Part shown: positions 1-9,608 of the stretch, in pieces | Numbering within the stretch: the first letter of the stretch is position 1 | How the letters are laid out: each line of letters opens with the position of its first letter | DNA from: Acinetobacter pseudolwoffii | Lineage (GTDB): Bacteria > Pseudomonadota > Gammaproteobacteria > Pseudomonadales > Moraxellaceae | Direction: 5' to 3' | Assembly (NCBI RefSeq): GCF_002803605.1 | Contig: NZ_PHRG01000001.1 | Coordinates: 372,001 to 436,000, forward strand | Length of the DNA stretch: 64,000 nt | Translations under genes and position numbers: made by a program | The notes under the pieces: generated by a model | Told to the model about the DNA's origin: nothing | What the model saw: the letters and a program-made list of their open reading frames with translations, nothing else | Database searches by the model: none

Positions 1-1066
1 AGTCAAGCAAATGCTGGGCTTCCTCTGTATAACCGGTGGCCTGTAACACATGCCATTTTGCAAAACTCAAAATCGGTAATGCCGGATACTTGGTTTCCCA
101 ATGCGAAATCTGCTGTGCAATATGATCATAATCCGGGTTCTGCCGTAACAATTGCTGTTGAAACCACAAATAAAATACATCCTGATTAAATTGTTGCTCT
201 AATAAATGAATTGCCATTGTTTCATGTTCGGCACTCATTTCAGGTATTCTGAATAATAATTTCAACCATAATAACTTGACTGTATAGTCACGATCAAATA
301 CTTGCTTTTTTAAATCTAAATAACGCTGTTGTAAATAAATTAAATCATCTTGTGTGGCTTGATCATAGGCCAATAATAATTGTTCAAGCCATATTTTTTT
401 TACTTCTTGTTCTAAATGTCCATATTTAGTCGAGCGTAAATATAACCAGGGAAACTGTATGGCAAATACGCCCCATAATGTGGTGAGTCGCTGTTCATAG
501 GCTAGTTTCACCTGTATTAACCATGGTGATAATTCATGCTGATTTAAAAATTCTAAATGAGTCAGTGCTTGCTCACCGTGCTGTTGCGATAAATAAATTT
601 CAATTCGCTGCAATTCTGCCAACTCAAATGCCATCGGGTTAGACTGATTTAAAGCAGTCAAGGCATCTGTATATTGCTGTTGCCCCCAAGATAATCGTGC
701 ATCAATAATATGTTTAAGTAAGCCCGACTTGCTAAAAGACTGCTGAATAAAATCCCGTTGATCCTGAGCCGCATTTAATAACCAGATCACAGCCAGTTGT
801 TCATAAGGATGTAAATGGGCAAAACTAAATACGGTTTCATTTTTACGCTGTTCACGGCTGCGATACTGTTTGATCGCGTACCAGAGGCAATGAATCAGAA
901 AACTGAACGTGACCAGTGAGGCCACCAAAAACCACAGGCTAGTTTGTAACTGCCACTCACGCCAATATAAATAGACATAGCCGGCCCCATGCCCATAACT
1001 CAGGATGCTCAGCCCCGCTATACCCAGTAGGCAGATAAATAAATAGGCCAGCAAAATCTGTTTCAT
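1..1066 (-). CDS. hemY: HemY-like protein, 3' end cut by window edge
   Basis: The reading frame opens at ATG 1066 and stays open to base 1, so the C-terminus lies outside the window. The N-terminus has two hydrophobic segments (about residues 5-25 and 40-62). They are followed by a helix-rich, Leu/Gln-rich region of the TPR type, as in the HemY_N family of inner-membrane proteins found next to hemX in gammaproteobacteria. It follows hemX by 6 nt and is the last visible gene of hemC-hemD-hemX-hemY. Its biochemical role in protoporphyrin synthesis is unsettled; it is not the FAD protoporphyrinogen oxidase of Bacillus that shares the name. Identification rests on topology and synteny. Confidence 0.8.
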   Translation of the reverse strand, partial: MKQILLAYLFICLLGIAGLSILSYGHGAGYVYLYWREWQLQTSLWFLVASLVTFSFLIHCLWYAIKQYRSREQRKNETVFSFAHLHPYEQLAVIWLLNAAQDQRDFIQQSFSKSGLLKHIIDARLSWGQQQYTDALTALNQSNPMAFELAELQRIEIYLSQQHGEQALTHLEFLNQHELSPWLIQVKLAYEQRLTTLWGVFAIQFPWLYLRSTKYGHLEQEVKKIWLEQLLLAYDQATQDDLIYLQQRYLDLKKQVFDRDYTVKLLWLKLLFRIPEMSAEHETMAIHLLEQQFNQDVFYLWFQQQLLRQNPDYDHIAQQISHWETKYPALPILSFAKWHVLQATGYTEEAQHLLD

Positions 1067-1072
1067 AAGCAA

Positions 1073-1909
1073 TTAGCCAACTAAGGTGCGTGTATTTAAT
1101 AAAGGCGTCGGAGTGACCGGTGTGACCTTGATTTGATGCAACTGCTGAATCCAGTGCTGACTACGTGCATCCGGCAATTGTTCCAAGACATCAATCACCG
1201 CATTCAACGCTTGCTGAAAGGCGACAGATTGATCTTGCTGCAACGTATTTTGTGCAATGAGCAAGCGCAACTGAGCTTCTTTCAATACCAGATGCCGTTG
1301 CATTAATACGGTACTCGGCTGCTCTGCAGCTTCGATCTGAATCCAGCGCTGCCAGAAAGAGCGTTGAGTTTCCAAACTTTGAAGATGCGGAGCCTGAATT
1401 TCTTTTTCAATTTCAGCATCCATCTGCATCAATACTTCTTTTAATTTATTTTGCTGCACCAAGCGACTATTGACGAATTTTTTCAGCATGTCCTGATCTT
1501 TCGCAATTACTTGCTGCAGACTACTGACCAAGGCAGGCGCCAAAACATACTCATCCAACTCATTCTGCAGGTGGTTTAGTTTTTCAATGGCGGTGGCATA
1601 TTGTTGCTGTTGCAGTGCAAATTCAATCAGATCCAGCTGCTGTTGTACGAGAGCAATATCATTCTGCATGTCAGCAGTTAGCACTGCAGCTGCTGCCTGA
1701 GCTGAGGGAGTGCCTGCATTTTGCTGCTGGGCGGTAAACTGGCGTTTTAATGCCACAAACTGATCATTGAGATTGGCATTTTGCTGCTGCAACTGTTTAA
1801 CACCTTGATGAAGTCCAGTCTGCGCTGCATTGAGAACATAAAGGTCATAGCTGAGCTTGACCAGCCACGCCATCATGAAAATGAACAATACAATGAATAG
1901 TTTCTTCAT
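1073..1909 (-). CDS. hemX: HemX-like membrane protein
   Basis: A 278-aa protein with one N-terminal membrane anchor (about residues 4-22) followed by a long Gln/Leu-rich coiled-coil periplasmic region. This is the layout of the HemX family, sometimes annotated as a putative uroporphyrin-III C-methyltransferase, although no methyltransferase motif is visible. Its ATG overlaps the hemD stop in an ATGA arrangement, so translation is probably coupled. It is shorter than E. coli HemX (about 390 aa). The role is unknown beyond genetic association with haem synthesis. Confidence 0.82.
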   Translation of the reverse strand: MKKLFIVLFIFMMAWLVKLSYDLYVLNAAQTGLHQGVKQLQQQNANLNDQFVALKRQFTAQQQNAGTPSAQAAAAVLTADMQNDIALVQQQLDLIEFALQQQQYATAIEKLNHLQNELDEYVLAPALVSSLQQVIAKDQDMLKKFVNSRLVQQNKLKEVLMQMDAEIEKEIQAPHLQSLETQRSFWQRWIQIEAAEQPSTVLMQRHLVLKEAQLRLLIAQNTLQQDQSVAFQQALNAVIDVLEQLPDARSQHWIQQLHQIKVTPVTPTPLLNTRTLVG

Positions 1910-2688
1910 GCGTTCCCTAGTATCAGCCCCATTTTCGGCAAGATCGTATTGGTGTCTAAATCATCGATCTGTACGAATTGAAAACTTGCCTGATGCTGCT
2001 GTTGATATTCCCCAAGAATAGTAGCCAAACGCGGCCCCAAAACCAGATAACAGGCTTGCTGTATTAAACCGGTATAACCACCCTGCATGAGTGCCAGCCA
2101 GTTTAACCAGCTCGCTTCACTGGTGATCAGCACTGCAAAATGCTGCTGTGCCTCAAGCAATCCCAGGTTCTCTGCCAGAATTTTTGCCGCCGTTTCAGGA
2201 CATTGCCGCCGGTACAAAATAAAGTTTAAAACTTTAATATTGCTGGCACGCAAGTGATCCATCATAAATTGACGACCACCTTCTCCACGCCAAAATGCCA
2301 CACTTGCACCAGTATCCAGTTGCTTCAGCACCGGCAATTGCAGCATGCCTTCCGAGGTTTCAACCTCAGGCACATGGCTATGAATGCCATAGCTCGCCAA
2401 GGCCTGCTCAGTGGCTTTACCCACTGCCACCCAATGCACCTGTGCCAAAGACGAGAGTGAAATTCCCGCCTGTTGCAAATATTGCATTCCAATTTGAGCA
2501 GCAGTCGGACTGACCACCACAATAATCTGTACCTGCTCCAACTGCTGATACAAACTTGACAGTTCATCCGAATAAGGCTCGGCATGCAGTTCAAGCAGGG
2601 GCAATTCTAAAACAGAAACTTGCTCTGCCTGTAACTGCTGAGTCAAGCCCGCAGCACGATTACTGGGGCGAGTATTAATCAATAACAT
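1906..2688 (-). CDS. hemD: Uroporphyrinogen-III synthase
   Basis: A 260-aa protein of the HemD family, which cyclises hydroxymethylbilane to uroporphyrinogen III with inversion of ring D. The family is poorly conserved. The support is the N-terminal start LLINTRPSNRAAGL, the VVVSPTAAQIG segment typical of the first lobe, a VAFWRGEGGRQFMMDHL segment in the second lobe, and the position directly after hemC. The ATG overlaps the last base of the hemC stop (TAATG), so the two are translationally coupled. Confidence 0.92.
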   Translation of the reverse strand: MLLINTRPSNRAAGLTQQLQAEQVSVLELPLLELHAEPYSDELSSLYQQLEQVQIIVVVSPTAAQIGMQYLQQAGISLSSLAQVHWVAVGKATEQALASYGIHSHVPEVETSEGMLQLPVLKQLDTGASVAFWRGEGGRQFMMDHLRASNIKVLNFILYRRQCPETAAKILAENLGLLEAQQHFAVLITSEASWLNWLALMQGGYTGLIQQACYLVLGPRLATILGEYQQQHQASFQFVQIDDLDTNTILPKMGLILGNA

Positions 2689-3611
2689 TAGTGGGAATAC
2701 AGTGCTTTGAGCAACTCGCCAGCACCTTGATCAAGCAAATCTTTTGCCAGTTTTACGCCCAATTGCTCAGCATCTGCAGCATTTCCAGTCTGCTGTGAAC
2801 GAAGCAGAACTGCTCCATCGACACTGCCCACACGGCCCTCAATGGAAATCACTCCCTCTTTGAGCGTGGCATAGCCGGCAATCGGCACCTGACACCCCCC
2901 TTCCAGATAAGCATTGAAGGCGCGTTCGGCGCGCACGCAGGCATCCGTATCTGCATGCAGAAGTGGCTGAATCAGGTCCAGCACCGCCTGATCATCACTA
3001 CGGCATTCCAGGCCCAGTGCACCCTGCCCCACGGCTGGCAAACTGATGTCAGGGCTTAGCGTATGACGAATACGTTCTGCCAGACCCAAACGTTTTAAAC
3101 CGGCACTGGCCAGAATAATCGCATCATACTGACCTGCATCCAGCTTGGATAAACGTGTCCCCACGTTACCGCGCAAATCAATGATGTCGAGATCCGGACG
3201 CTGTTTTAAAATCTGGGTTTTACGGCGCAAGCTTGAGGTTCCGACTTTGGCACCTTGTGGTAATTCTTCAAAGCTGGCATAAGTATTCGATACAAAAGCA
3301 TCCAGTGGATCTTCACGTTCACAGATCACCGCTAGGCTGAGACCTTCCGGCAAGGCCATCGGCACATCTTTCATCGAATGGACGGCCAGATCCGCACGGC
3401 CATCCAGTAAGGCAGCTTCTAATTCTTTTACAAACAGTCCTTTTCCACCAATTTTAGCCAGTGGTGTATCTAGAATTTTATCGCCCTGTGTAACAAAAGT
3501 GACTAACTCGACCTGCAAACCAGCATGCAAATCCTGTAGGCGTGCACGGATATGTTCCGCTTGCCAAAGCGCAAGTGGACTTTGTCGAGTTGCAATTTTT
3601 AGGGTCTTCAT
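2688..3611 (-). CDS. hemC: Hydroxymethylbilane synthase (porphobilinogen deaminase)
   Basis: A 307-aa cytosolic enzyme that polymerises four porphobilinogens into hydroxymethylbilane. It opens with the family-typical [13 protein letters not shown], contains [11 protein letters not shown] and LRGNVGTRL, and has the dipyrromethane-cofactor cysteine in the [12 protein letters not shown] segment. I chose ATG 3611. The frame can be extended three codons to a TTG at 3620, but the ATG gives the canonical start. It heads the hemCDXY operon, with about 108 nt separating it from algR. Confidence 0.96.
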   Translation of the reverse strand: MKTLKIATRQSPLALWQAEHIRARLQDLHAGLQVELVTFVTQGDKILDTPLAKIGGKGLFVKELEAALLDGRADLAVHSMKDVPMALPEGLSLAVICEREDPLDAFVSNTYASFEELPQGAKVGTSSLRRKTQILKQRPDLDIIDLRGNVGTRLSKLDAGQYDAIILASAGLKRLGLAERIRHTLSPDISLPAVGQGALGLECRSDDQAVLDLIQPLLHADTDACVRAERAFNAYLEGGCQVPIAGYATLKEGVISIEGRVGSVDGAVLLRSQQTGNAADAEQLGVKLAKDLLDQGAGELLKALYSH

Positions 3612-3719
3612 AAATTTCAATAACAGTCAATGAGAACAATAGTCTAAACTTAACCTGCTCACTTGAAAATGCAAGTGAATTTATACAAGTTTCAACTGAA
3701 TGCTCTCATTCATCTCCTG

Positions 3720-4460
3720 TTAAAGCTTTTGAATCCGGTCGCGTAGAAACGGTAAATGTCGCCGACTGACCGCCAAACGGTCGTCCAGCTCACGACAACG
3801 GACTTGATACTGACCCGAACTCACCACTTCCAGACCATCCAGATAATGCACCGAGATCAAGGCATTACGGTGAATGCGGATAAACTGGTTCCCAAACTCC
3901 TGCTCTAACTCCTTTAAGGTTTCATCAATCAGTACACTGCCGTTTTTATGACGTACAGTGACATATTTCTGATCCGCCAGAAAATAATAGATATTTTCAA
4001 CTGGCACCAATTCGACACCACGATAGGTCTTTGCCGCAATCTGCTGGCGGCTGATATTGATTTCGTCCATATTTTCTTTTTGTTTTAGTTGGCTCATTTG
4101 AGCTTGGGTAAGTTTAGTTAAGTGCTCTAAAACCTGTGCCAATTCCTGTTGCATCACCGGTTTAAGCAAATAGCCTTCGGCATTTGATTTAAATGCATCC
4201 AGCGCATGTTGGTCATAGGCCGTACAAAAGACAATGGCCGGCATTGGATCCAGCTGACGCAGATGTTGCGCACAAGCCAGTCCATTCATTTCGGGCATTT
4301 GAATATCTAATAGAATGACATCGGGTTCGTATTGGTGAGCCAGATCAATAGCCTGACGGCCATGGCTTGCTGTCGCCACCACATCATGCCCCAGTTGAGA
4401 GACCAAACGTGATAAACGCTCGACGGCCAAAGGCTCATCATCACAAATCAGGATGTCCAT
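3720..4460 (-). CDS. algR: LytTR-family response regulator, AlgR-like
   Basis: A 246-aa response regulator. Residues 1-120 form a receiver domain with acidic residues D7/D8, the phospho-acceptor D52 in VILLDIQMPEMNG, and a LLKPV lysine. Residues about 140-245 form a LytTR DNA-binding domain (YRGVELVPVENIYYF ... IRIHRNALISVHYLDGL). The neighbouring gene, 69 nt upstream, encodes the cognate HPK with a His_kinase domain. The order argH/algZ/algR/hemC matches Pseudomonas, where AlgR controls alginate, type IV pili and twitching. Whether those targets hold here is inference. Confidence 0.88.
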   Translation of the reverse strand: MDILICDDEPLAVERLSRLVSQLGHDVVATASHGRQAIDLAHQYEPDVILLDIQMPEMNGLACAQHLRQLDPMPAIVFCTAYDQHALDAFKSNAEGYLLKPVMQQELAQVLEHLTKLTQAQMSQLKQKENMDEINISRQQIAAKTYRGVELVPVENIYYFLADQKYVTVRHKNGSVLIDETLKELEQEFGNQFIRIHRNALISVHYLDGLEVVSSGQYQVRCRELDDRLAVSRRHLPFLRDRIQKL

Positions 4461-4529
4461 TTATCCTCCTTTCCCAGTTAACATGATCAAATCAATGATA
4501 AAGCCAACTGTGATTGCTTTGATTTATTT

Positions 4530-5579
4530 TTATTTATAGCGATATCGCACTACCGTCGTAAACATCCCTTCGCCGGCAAAGGTTTGAAAAGTCACACTGG
4601 GTCCATAATAAGCTTGCAGACGCTGTCTGACATTTTCTATTGCAATACCATGTCCCTTTTTTAAAGTTTTATTATCCTGCGTATAAGGGTTCGTTATGAT
4701 GATATTAATTTGATTTTGCAATATTTCAACCAATATGCTTATGGTACTCTTTGTGAGAATTTTTTCAACTCCATGGAAAATACTATTTTCTAACAAGGGT
4801 TGTAAAGTTAATAATGGAATTTGAACTTGCGAGTATAAGTCTTTGTTTTCTAACTTCCATTCGACCTGCAAGCGCTCCCCCAAACGGATCTGTTCAATCT
4901 CCAGATAACGCTGGCACAGATCAATCTCTTCCTGCAGGCTGACCAGTTTTAATTCCTGAAAACTGGCACGAAACAGCCGTGATAAATTCAGCAACATGTG
5001 CTCGGCTTTATCCGGATCAATACTGATCAGGCTGATCACACTATTCATGCTATTAAACAGAAAATGCGGTTGAATCCGCGCTTGCATGGCCTGAATCCGG
5101 GCATTCAGCTCACTATTTTGTTGTTGCTCCCATTGCTCACGCAAGTACAGATAACGAAAACAGAAAGTTCCCAATAAAATTCCCAGACTCAAATGCAGCC
5201 CGACCTGATCCAGAGCAATCGCCAGATTTAAATTCTGAAAATTAAAATTCTGCCCGAAATGTATCAAAACATTCAGGCTGATCGTGGTGATCAGTACAAT
5301 TGCCTGTAACAGCAAAAATCCGGAAATCAGGGCCAGCTTAATCCCCATACGCTGAAAGGCCTGATGAAATAGTTCCACCAGTGCAGCAAAACATAACAGT
5401 ACCCAGTTGATATACAAGATATATTGCAACAGATGCATGCCATTTAAAGCCTGCCAGGATTGCGCTTCTGCAAGCGCCAGAATCATGGCCAGCACATTGC
5501 CACCCACAAACAGTTCCAGCAAATAACGTAAATTACCAATCTGGCTAAAAAAATAGGAATTTTGCATGTGCTGGTTCAT
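4530..5579 (-). CDS. algZ: Membrane sensor histidine kinase, AlgZ/FimS-like
   Basis: The protein has about four to six hydrophobic segments in its first 150 residues, then a His_kinase (LytS-type) domain. The H-box histidine is in IQPHFLFNSMNSVIS, the N-box is LLTLQPLLENSIFHG, and a glycine-rich GHGIAIENVRQRLQAYYG follows. I chose ATG 5579 (349 aa). A 35-codon extension to 5684 would overlap argH and lies in the divergent promoter region. It pairs with the adjacent LytTR regulator. In Pseudomonas the equivalent FimS/AlgZ has an atypical kinase domain; here the N and G boxes look intact. Confidence 0.85.
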   Translation of the reverse strand: MNQHMQNSYFFSQIGNLRYLLELFVGGNVLAMILALAEAQSWQALNGMHLLQYILYINWVLLCFAALVELFHQAFQRMGIKLALISGFLLLQAIVLITTISLNVLIHFGQNFNFQNLNLAIALDQVGLHLSLGILLGTFCFRYLYLREQWEQQQNSELNARIQAMQARIQPHFLFNSMNSVISLISIDPDKAEHMLLNLSRLFRASFQELKLVSLQEEIDLCQRYLEIEQIRLGERLQVEWKLENKDLYSQVQIPLLTLQPLLENSIFHGVEKILTKSTISILVEILQNQINIIITNPYTQDNKTLKKGHGIAIENVRQRLQAYYGPSVTFQTFAGEGMFTTVVRYRYK

Positions 5580-5627
5580 CGATGTGAAAGATTGAGCAGA
5601 TGTGACTTCGGCAACGGGCTTTGAATT

Positions 5628-5636
5628 TGTTATACT
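5628..5636 (+). promoter_or_regulatory. Extended -10 promoter for argH
   Basis: TGTTATACT forms an extended -10 (TG, one base, TATACT at 5631-5636). It lies about 38 nt before the argH ATG, in the 95-bp gap shared with divergent algZ. No good -35 is seen at the right distance, which is normal for extended -10 promoters. Confidence 0.45.
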
Positions 5637-5674
5637 CTTTTTAGTTCTACTGCTTTTAATCTGATTGAGCCGAC

Positions 5675-7105
5675 ATGACCACATCTTCTAATTCCTCTAA
5701 TCCATCACAAGCCCAGACTTCGGGTATGTGGGGCGGTCGTTTCTCTGAAGCGACTGATGCTTTTGTTGCTGAATTTACAGCATCTGTTCAATTTGACCAA
5801 CGTTTTTATAAACAAGATATTGCAGGCTCGATTGCCCATGCAACCATGCTGGCCAAAGTGGGCGTACTGACCGCTCAAGAACGCGATGACATTATCGAAG
5901 GTCTGACTGCGATTCAAGCCGATATTGAAGCAGGCAACTTTGAATGGCGCATTGACCTGGAAGATGTACACATGAACATTGAGTCACGCCTGACTCAGCG
6001 TATTGGCATCACAGGCAAAAAATTACACACTGGCCGTAGCCGTAATGATCAGGTCGCAACTGACATTCGTCTTTATGTACGTGATGAAATTGATGCGATT
6101 TTAAAATTACTCGAAAAATTACAAAAAGGTATTTTAAGCCTGGCGGCTAAAAACACCGATACCATCATGCCGGGCTTCACCCATTTACAAACCGCTCAGC
6201 CGGTGACTTTTGGTCACCACTTAATGGCCTGGTTTGAAATGCTGGTACGCGACTCTGAGCGTCTGATTGATTGCCGTAAACGTGTCAACCGTATGCCACT
6301 GGGTTCTGCTGCACTTGCAGGAACCACCTACCCGATTGAGCGTGCTTACACCGCTGAGCTGTTAGGTTTTGAAGCCGTTGCTGAAAACTCTTTAGACGCA
6401 GTATCGGATCGTGATTTTGCAATTGAATTTAATGCCGCTGCATCGTTAATTATGATGCACTTGTCTCGTATGTCTGAAGAACTGATTCTATGGACTTCAG
6501 CGCAGTTCAAATTCGTGAATATTCCAGATCGTTTCTGTACAGGCTCTTCAATCATGCCACAGAAGAAAAACCCGGATGTGCCTGAACTGGTACGTGGTAA
6601 AACCGGCCGTGTCTATGGCGACCTGATGAGCCTGCTGACCCTGATGAAAGGCCAGCCGCTGGCGTACAACAAAGACAATCAGGAAGACAAAGAACCCTTG
6701 TTTGATGCGATCGATACGGTACGTGGCTCATTGATGGCATTTGCCGACATGATTCCTGCACTGGTTCCAAACATTGCTGAAATGCGCGAAGCAGCGCTAC
6801 GTGGTTTCTCTACTGCGACTGATCTGGCAGATTACCTGGTGAAAAATGGCGTGGCATTCCGTGATGCGCACGAAATTGTCGGCAAAGCTGTAGCACTGGG
6901 TGTTGCAGAGTCGAAAGATTTGTCTGAGCTGACACTTGAGCAACTTCAACAGTTCTCTGACCTGATTCAGGCCGATGTATTTGAAAAAGCCTTAACACTT
7001 GAAGCATCTGTGAATGCACGTAACCATATTGGTGGAACTGCACCTGCGCAAGTCGAAGCTGCTATTGCCCGTGCTTATACTCGCTTAGAAAATCTTTACG
7101 CTTAA
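5675..7105 (+). CDS. argH: Argininosuccinate lyase
   Basis: A 476-aa enzyme of the fumarase/aspartase superfamily that splits argininosuccinate to arginine and fumarate, the last step of arginine synthesis. [17 protein letters not shown] opens the conserved body, [15 protein letters not shown] follows, and the signature [16 protein letters not shown] with the catalytic serine loop lies near residue 290. The ATG at 5675 follows a short leader. It is divergent from algZ, an arrangement shared with Pseudomonas. Confidence 0.97.
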   Translation: MTTSSNSSNPSQAQTSGMWGGRFSEATDAFVAEFTASVQFDQRFYKQDIAGSIAHATMLAKVGVLTAQERDDIIEGLTAIQADIEAGNFEWRIDLEDVHMNIESRLTQRIGITGKKLHTGRSRNDQVATDIRLYVRDEIDAILKLLEKLQKGILSLAAKNTDTIMPGFTHLQTAQPVTFGHHLMAWFEMLVRDSERLIDCRKRVNRMPLGSAALAGTTYPIERAYTAELLGFEAVAENSLDAVSDRDFAIEFNAAASLIMMHLSRMSEELILWTSAQFKFVNIPDRFCTGSSIMPQKKNPDVPELVRGKTGRVYGDLMSLLTLMKGQPLAYNKDNQEDKEPLFDAIDTVRGSLMAFADMIPALVPNIAEMREAALRGFSTATDLADYLVKNGVAFRDAHEIVGKAVALGVAESKDLSELTLEQLQQFSDLIQADVFEKALTLEASVNARNHIGGTAPAQVEAAIARAYTRLENLYA

Positions 7106-7134
7106 CTTTTTTAGCTTAAATTCGGAGTATTGAT

Positions 7135-7404
7135 ATGTCTCGACAAGTATTTTGCCGTAAGTATCAACAAGAAATGGAAGGCCTGGACTTTGCACCCTTC
7201 CCAGGTCCCAAGGGTCAGGAACTGTTTGACCATGTGTCTAAACAGGCTTGGCAGGAATGGCTCAAACACCAGACTACGCTGATTAATGAAAAGCGTTTAA
7301 ACGTATTTGAACCGGACGCGAAAAAGTTTCTAGAAGAACAACGTGAAAAGTTCTTTAGCAATGACGAAACTTTGGAAAAAGCTGAAGGGCTAAAGCCTGA
7401 GTGA
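7135..7404 (+). CDS. Fe(II)-trafficking / oxidative damage protection protein, YggX family
   Basis: An 89-aa cytosolic protein matching the whole YggX family: it begins [24 protein letters not shown] with the conserved single cysteine (C7), then a Trp-rich helix ([19 protein letters not shown]) and a C-terminal [10 protein letters not shown] segment. YggX-like proteins limit oxidative damage to Fe-S clusters and are thought to traffic iron. It lies 29 nt after argH on the same strand, so co-transcription is likely. A terminator follows at 7472. Confidence 0.93.
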   Translation: MSRQVFCRKYQQEMEGLDFAPFPGPKGQELFDHVSKQAWQEWLKHQTTLINEKRLNVFEPDAKKFLEEQREKFFSNDETLEKAEGLKPE

Positions 7405-7410
7405 GGATTA

Positions 7411-7455
7411 GTGGAGCGCTGCTCCACCCGAACGCAAGACAAGCAGCTATGCTGC
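7411..7455. repeat. Two short hairpins after the yggX-like gene
   Basis: A perfect inverted repeat GTGGAGC-GCT-GCTCCAC (7411-7427) is followed by GCAGC-TAT-GCTGC (7443-7455). Neither has a T tract; both lie between the stop codon and the terminator at 7472. They may be mRNA 3'-end stabilising structures. Confidence 0.4.
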
Positions 7456-7471
7456 GCGTAGGCTTTAATCT

Positions 7472-7498
7472 AAAAGAGTCTCTTTTGAGGCTCTTTTT
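7472..7498 (+). terminator. Rho-independent terminator of argH/yggX unit
   Basis: AAAGAGTCTC pairs with GAGGCTCTTT (one G-T pair) across a short T-rich loop, followed by a run of T. Confidence 0.75.
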
Positions 7499-7820
7499 CA
7501 TTTCTGAAATTATAAATCTTTCTTTCCAATAGCGCTTTCAAATTTCAAGAACAGAGTAATAGCAGCAAGCTAAGTTATTGATGTCTTGAATTCAGGGTTT
7601 TGATTGGGCGGCGGCCGGTATTCTGTACTTTTTAGACAAAAGCTGAAGGATTAAAAAGCATTTTTACCTAGCCTATCCCCCGCCAATAGTCAGCCACTAT
7701 CCTGCTGAAAAACATTCATATTTGTATCAAAATTATAGATTGTAAATCTTACATACAGACTGATCACAAAACACAACAATCTGCTACAAGAAGTCATATG
7801 ATTTTGTAAAATGGTCTCTT

Positions 7821-7927
7821 TATAATGAGCTCTAAGAAGATGAGATATCTTTGAATAACTATAACAATAAGCAACAAATACCCCGATTTCATCCCAGTTC
7901 TTCCCCCAAAGGCTGGGTATTTTTTTG
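7821..7927 (+). ncRNA. Candidate small RNA in a 600-bp gap
   Basis: The 7405-8003 interval holds no plausible gene. Within it a perfect TATAAT (7821-7826) is followed about 70 nt later by a terminator-like hairpin. In the hairpin CCCAG at 7893 pairs with CTGGG at 7913, or alternatively AAATACCC at 7877 pairs with GGGTATTT at 7915, and seven T follow. The implied transcript is about 95 nt and contains only a five-codon ATG frame. The -35 is weak. It could instead be the 3' end of a longer RNA from 7500 onward. Confidence 0.4.
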
Positions 7928-7961
7928 CCTGTGATTTATCAAACTTTGATAATTTCGGAGC

Positions 7962-7996
7962 ATAAAAAAAGCCCCTTTCAAGGAGCTTATTTTTTA
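7962..7996 (-). terminator. Terminator downstream of pgsA
   Basis: On the minus strand AAGCTCCTT and AGGGGCTT form a stem followed by seven T. It lies just after the pgsA stop; T-richness on both sides could make it bidirectional. Confidence 0.65.
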
Positions 7997-8003
7997 ATTT
8001 TGC

Positions 8004-8591
8004 TTAAGGCTGTTTCAAATAGGGCCAAGCCGCTTTCAGATAAATAAACATCGACCATAAAGTCAGGATGACTGCTGTGTACAATAAGGCATAGGCCAGC
8101 ATTTCCAGTGGTGGCCAGTTCAGCAAAAACACGGTAATCGCAATCATCTGAAAAGCCGTTTTGTATTTACCCACGGTTGATACTGCAACATTGGTTCGTG
8201 CACCCAGTTCTGCCATCCATTCACGTAATGCTGAAACAGTAATTTCACGTGAAATAATCACAATCGCAGCAAAAGCCATCGACATCGAAGGTTGCCATTG
8301 CACCAATACAATCAGCGCAGCTGCGACCATCAATTTATCTGCGACCGGATCGAGAAAACGGCCAAAAGCAGAGGTCTGGTTTAAAGTTCGAGCCAGATAG
8401 CCATCAAACCAGTCCGTCACTGCAGCCACTACAAAAATCGTGGTCAAAATAATATGCCGTGTCATGTCGGAATGGTTGGCTTCAAAGCCCATTGCAGGCG
8501 GCCAGTAAGCCACCAATAAAAATACCGGAATAAGAGCGATACGCGCCAAGGTCAAGATATTTGGAATATTCAGGATACGACCTGTAGTCAT
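8004..8591 (-). CDS. pgsA: CDP-diacylglycerol-glycerol-3-phosphate 3-phosphatidyltransferase
   Basis: A 195-aa integral membrane enzyme that makes phosphatidylglycerol phosphate, the committed step to phosphatidylglycerol and cardiolipin. It begins NIPNILTLARIALIPVFL and carries the CDP-alcohol phosphotransferase motif as TDWFDGYLARTLNQTSAFGRFLDPVADK (D-G-x2-A-R-x8-G-x3-D-x3-D). About five membrane segments are visible. ATG 8591 is the only ATG at this end, but an AGGGG at 8609-8613 would suit the upstream GTG 8597 or TTG 8603 better, so the start is uncertain by four codons. Confidence 0.95.
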   Translation of the reverse strand: MTTGRILNIPNILTLARIALIPVFLLVAYWPPAMGFEANHSDMTRHIILTTIFVVAAVTDWFDGYLARTLNQTSAFGRFLDPVADKLMVAAALIVLVQWQPSMSMAFAAIVIISREITVSALREWMAELGARTNVAVSTVGKYKTAFQMIAITVFLLNWPPLEMLAYALLYTAVILTLWSMFIYLKAAWPYLKQP

Positions 8592-8698
8592 AGACACCGC
8601 CAATTGTTCCCCTCATGTACGATAAAAATGCACACTTTTTTAGAGGTTTGATCCATCATTAATAGGCTTCACTTTATACGAATTGGCTGTCAGTGTCA

Positions 8699-9493
8699 CT
8701 AGGCAAACACCGTCACTGTTTGTCTTGCCATCGCAATCAGGCGATTTTCTGCATCCCAGAGATAGGCATGCTCGGTTGCATAACCATCCGCAGCATGATC
8801 CGTAAATACTTTATATTTAAACCAATCATGCAGTTGATGCTGAAGCGGATGCACATAGGTCACGCTCCAGGTCAGACTACTCGCGGGTGCCATACTTTTA
8901 AACATCGGCAGTACACCAGGTGGCCAGATGTCGAAAATTGCCATCAGGTCAGCGATCAGGAATTCACGATTGCTATGCTTTTCAGGATGAAAACGGCACC
9001 AGCCGCCAAAGTCCGGACGTGAGCTGGCACTACAAGGCAGATTGACGTCCGCCCAGGCGATTTCAAAATGGTCATAACATTCTGGCAGGCCATAACCCGC
9101 AGGAATCTGCAACAGCTGCTCTGGTGCAGCATAGTCAGGTGCCTGTTCTTCTTGCTGCACCTGAATTTCCGAGTCACGCGAGATACCAAAACTGGCAATC
9201 AGAATACTTTGTACTACCTCGTCTTGCCATAGACGTACTTCGATGGTGGTGACCGACTTACCTTCCCGCAAAATTTCAGCACTCAGTCGCACTTTCGCCT
9301 GTTGGATCGGCCCAACAAAGGTGACGCTGCAACTGAGCAGATGTTTGGCCGGATCATTGATCTGAATAACCGCTTTTTGCATCATCATTGCTGCAGCCAG
9401 ACCACCATACAGGGTGCGCCCCTGTAACCACCCTGATGGAAATTCCACCCATTCCTGTTCGGAAATTTGTGCATAAAGCGCCTGCAAAGACAT
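8699..9493 (-). CDS. Acyl-CoA thioesterase family protein (double hotdog)
   Basis: A 264-aa protein resembling TesB/4HBT_3-type acyl-CoA thioesterases. It has an N-terminal hotdog with WLQGRTLYGGLAAAMMMQKAV (the conserved G-G-x-x-A-A helix) and a C-terminal hotdog with LTWSVTYVHPLQHQLHDWF and GYATEHAYLWDAENRLIAMARQ. It probably hydrolyses fatty acyl-CoA in the cytosol; the substrate cannot be told. A GAGGGATCAAC leader supports ATG 9493. It lies between pgsA and uvrC, all on the minus strand. Confidence 0.82.
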   Translation of the reverse strand: MSLQALYAQISEQEWVEFPSGWLQGRTLYGGLAAAMMMQKAVIQINDPAKHLLSCSVTFVGPIQQAKVRLSAEILREGKSVTTIEVRLWQDEVVQSILIASFGISRDSEIQVQQEEQAPDYAAPEQLLQIPAGYGLPECYDHFEIAWADVNLPCSASSRPDFGGWCRFHPEKHSNREFLIADLMAIFDIWPPGVLPMFKSMAPASSLTWSVTYVHPLQHQLHDWFKYKVFTDHAADGYATEHAYLWDAENRLIAMARQTVTVFA

Positions 9494-9608
9494 GTTGATC
9501 CCTCAGTGAGTCTTGATCCTCAGTATATTGAGTCAAGCTTGCTCTGCTGTGAATGATCAATGACCCGTGCGTCAATGTGCTCTTTTGCCCTTGCATTGGG
9601 CTTGATAA

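Noticed and set aside
5580..5684. 35-codon N-terminal extension of the histidine kinase
   Set aside because: It overlaps the argH start and the extended -10 promoter, and is low-complexity Ser/Thr/Lys.
7500..7930. 6S RNA
   Set aside because: The region lacks a long imperfect duplex with a central bubble; only a short terminator-type hairpin is found.
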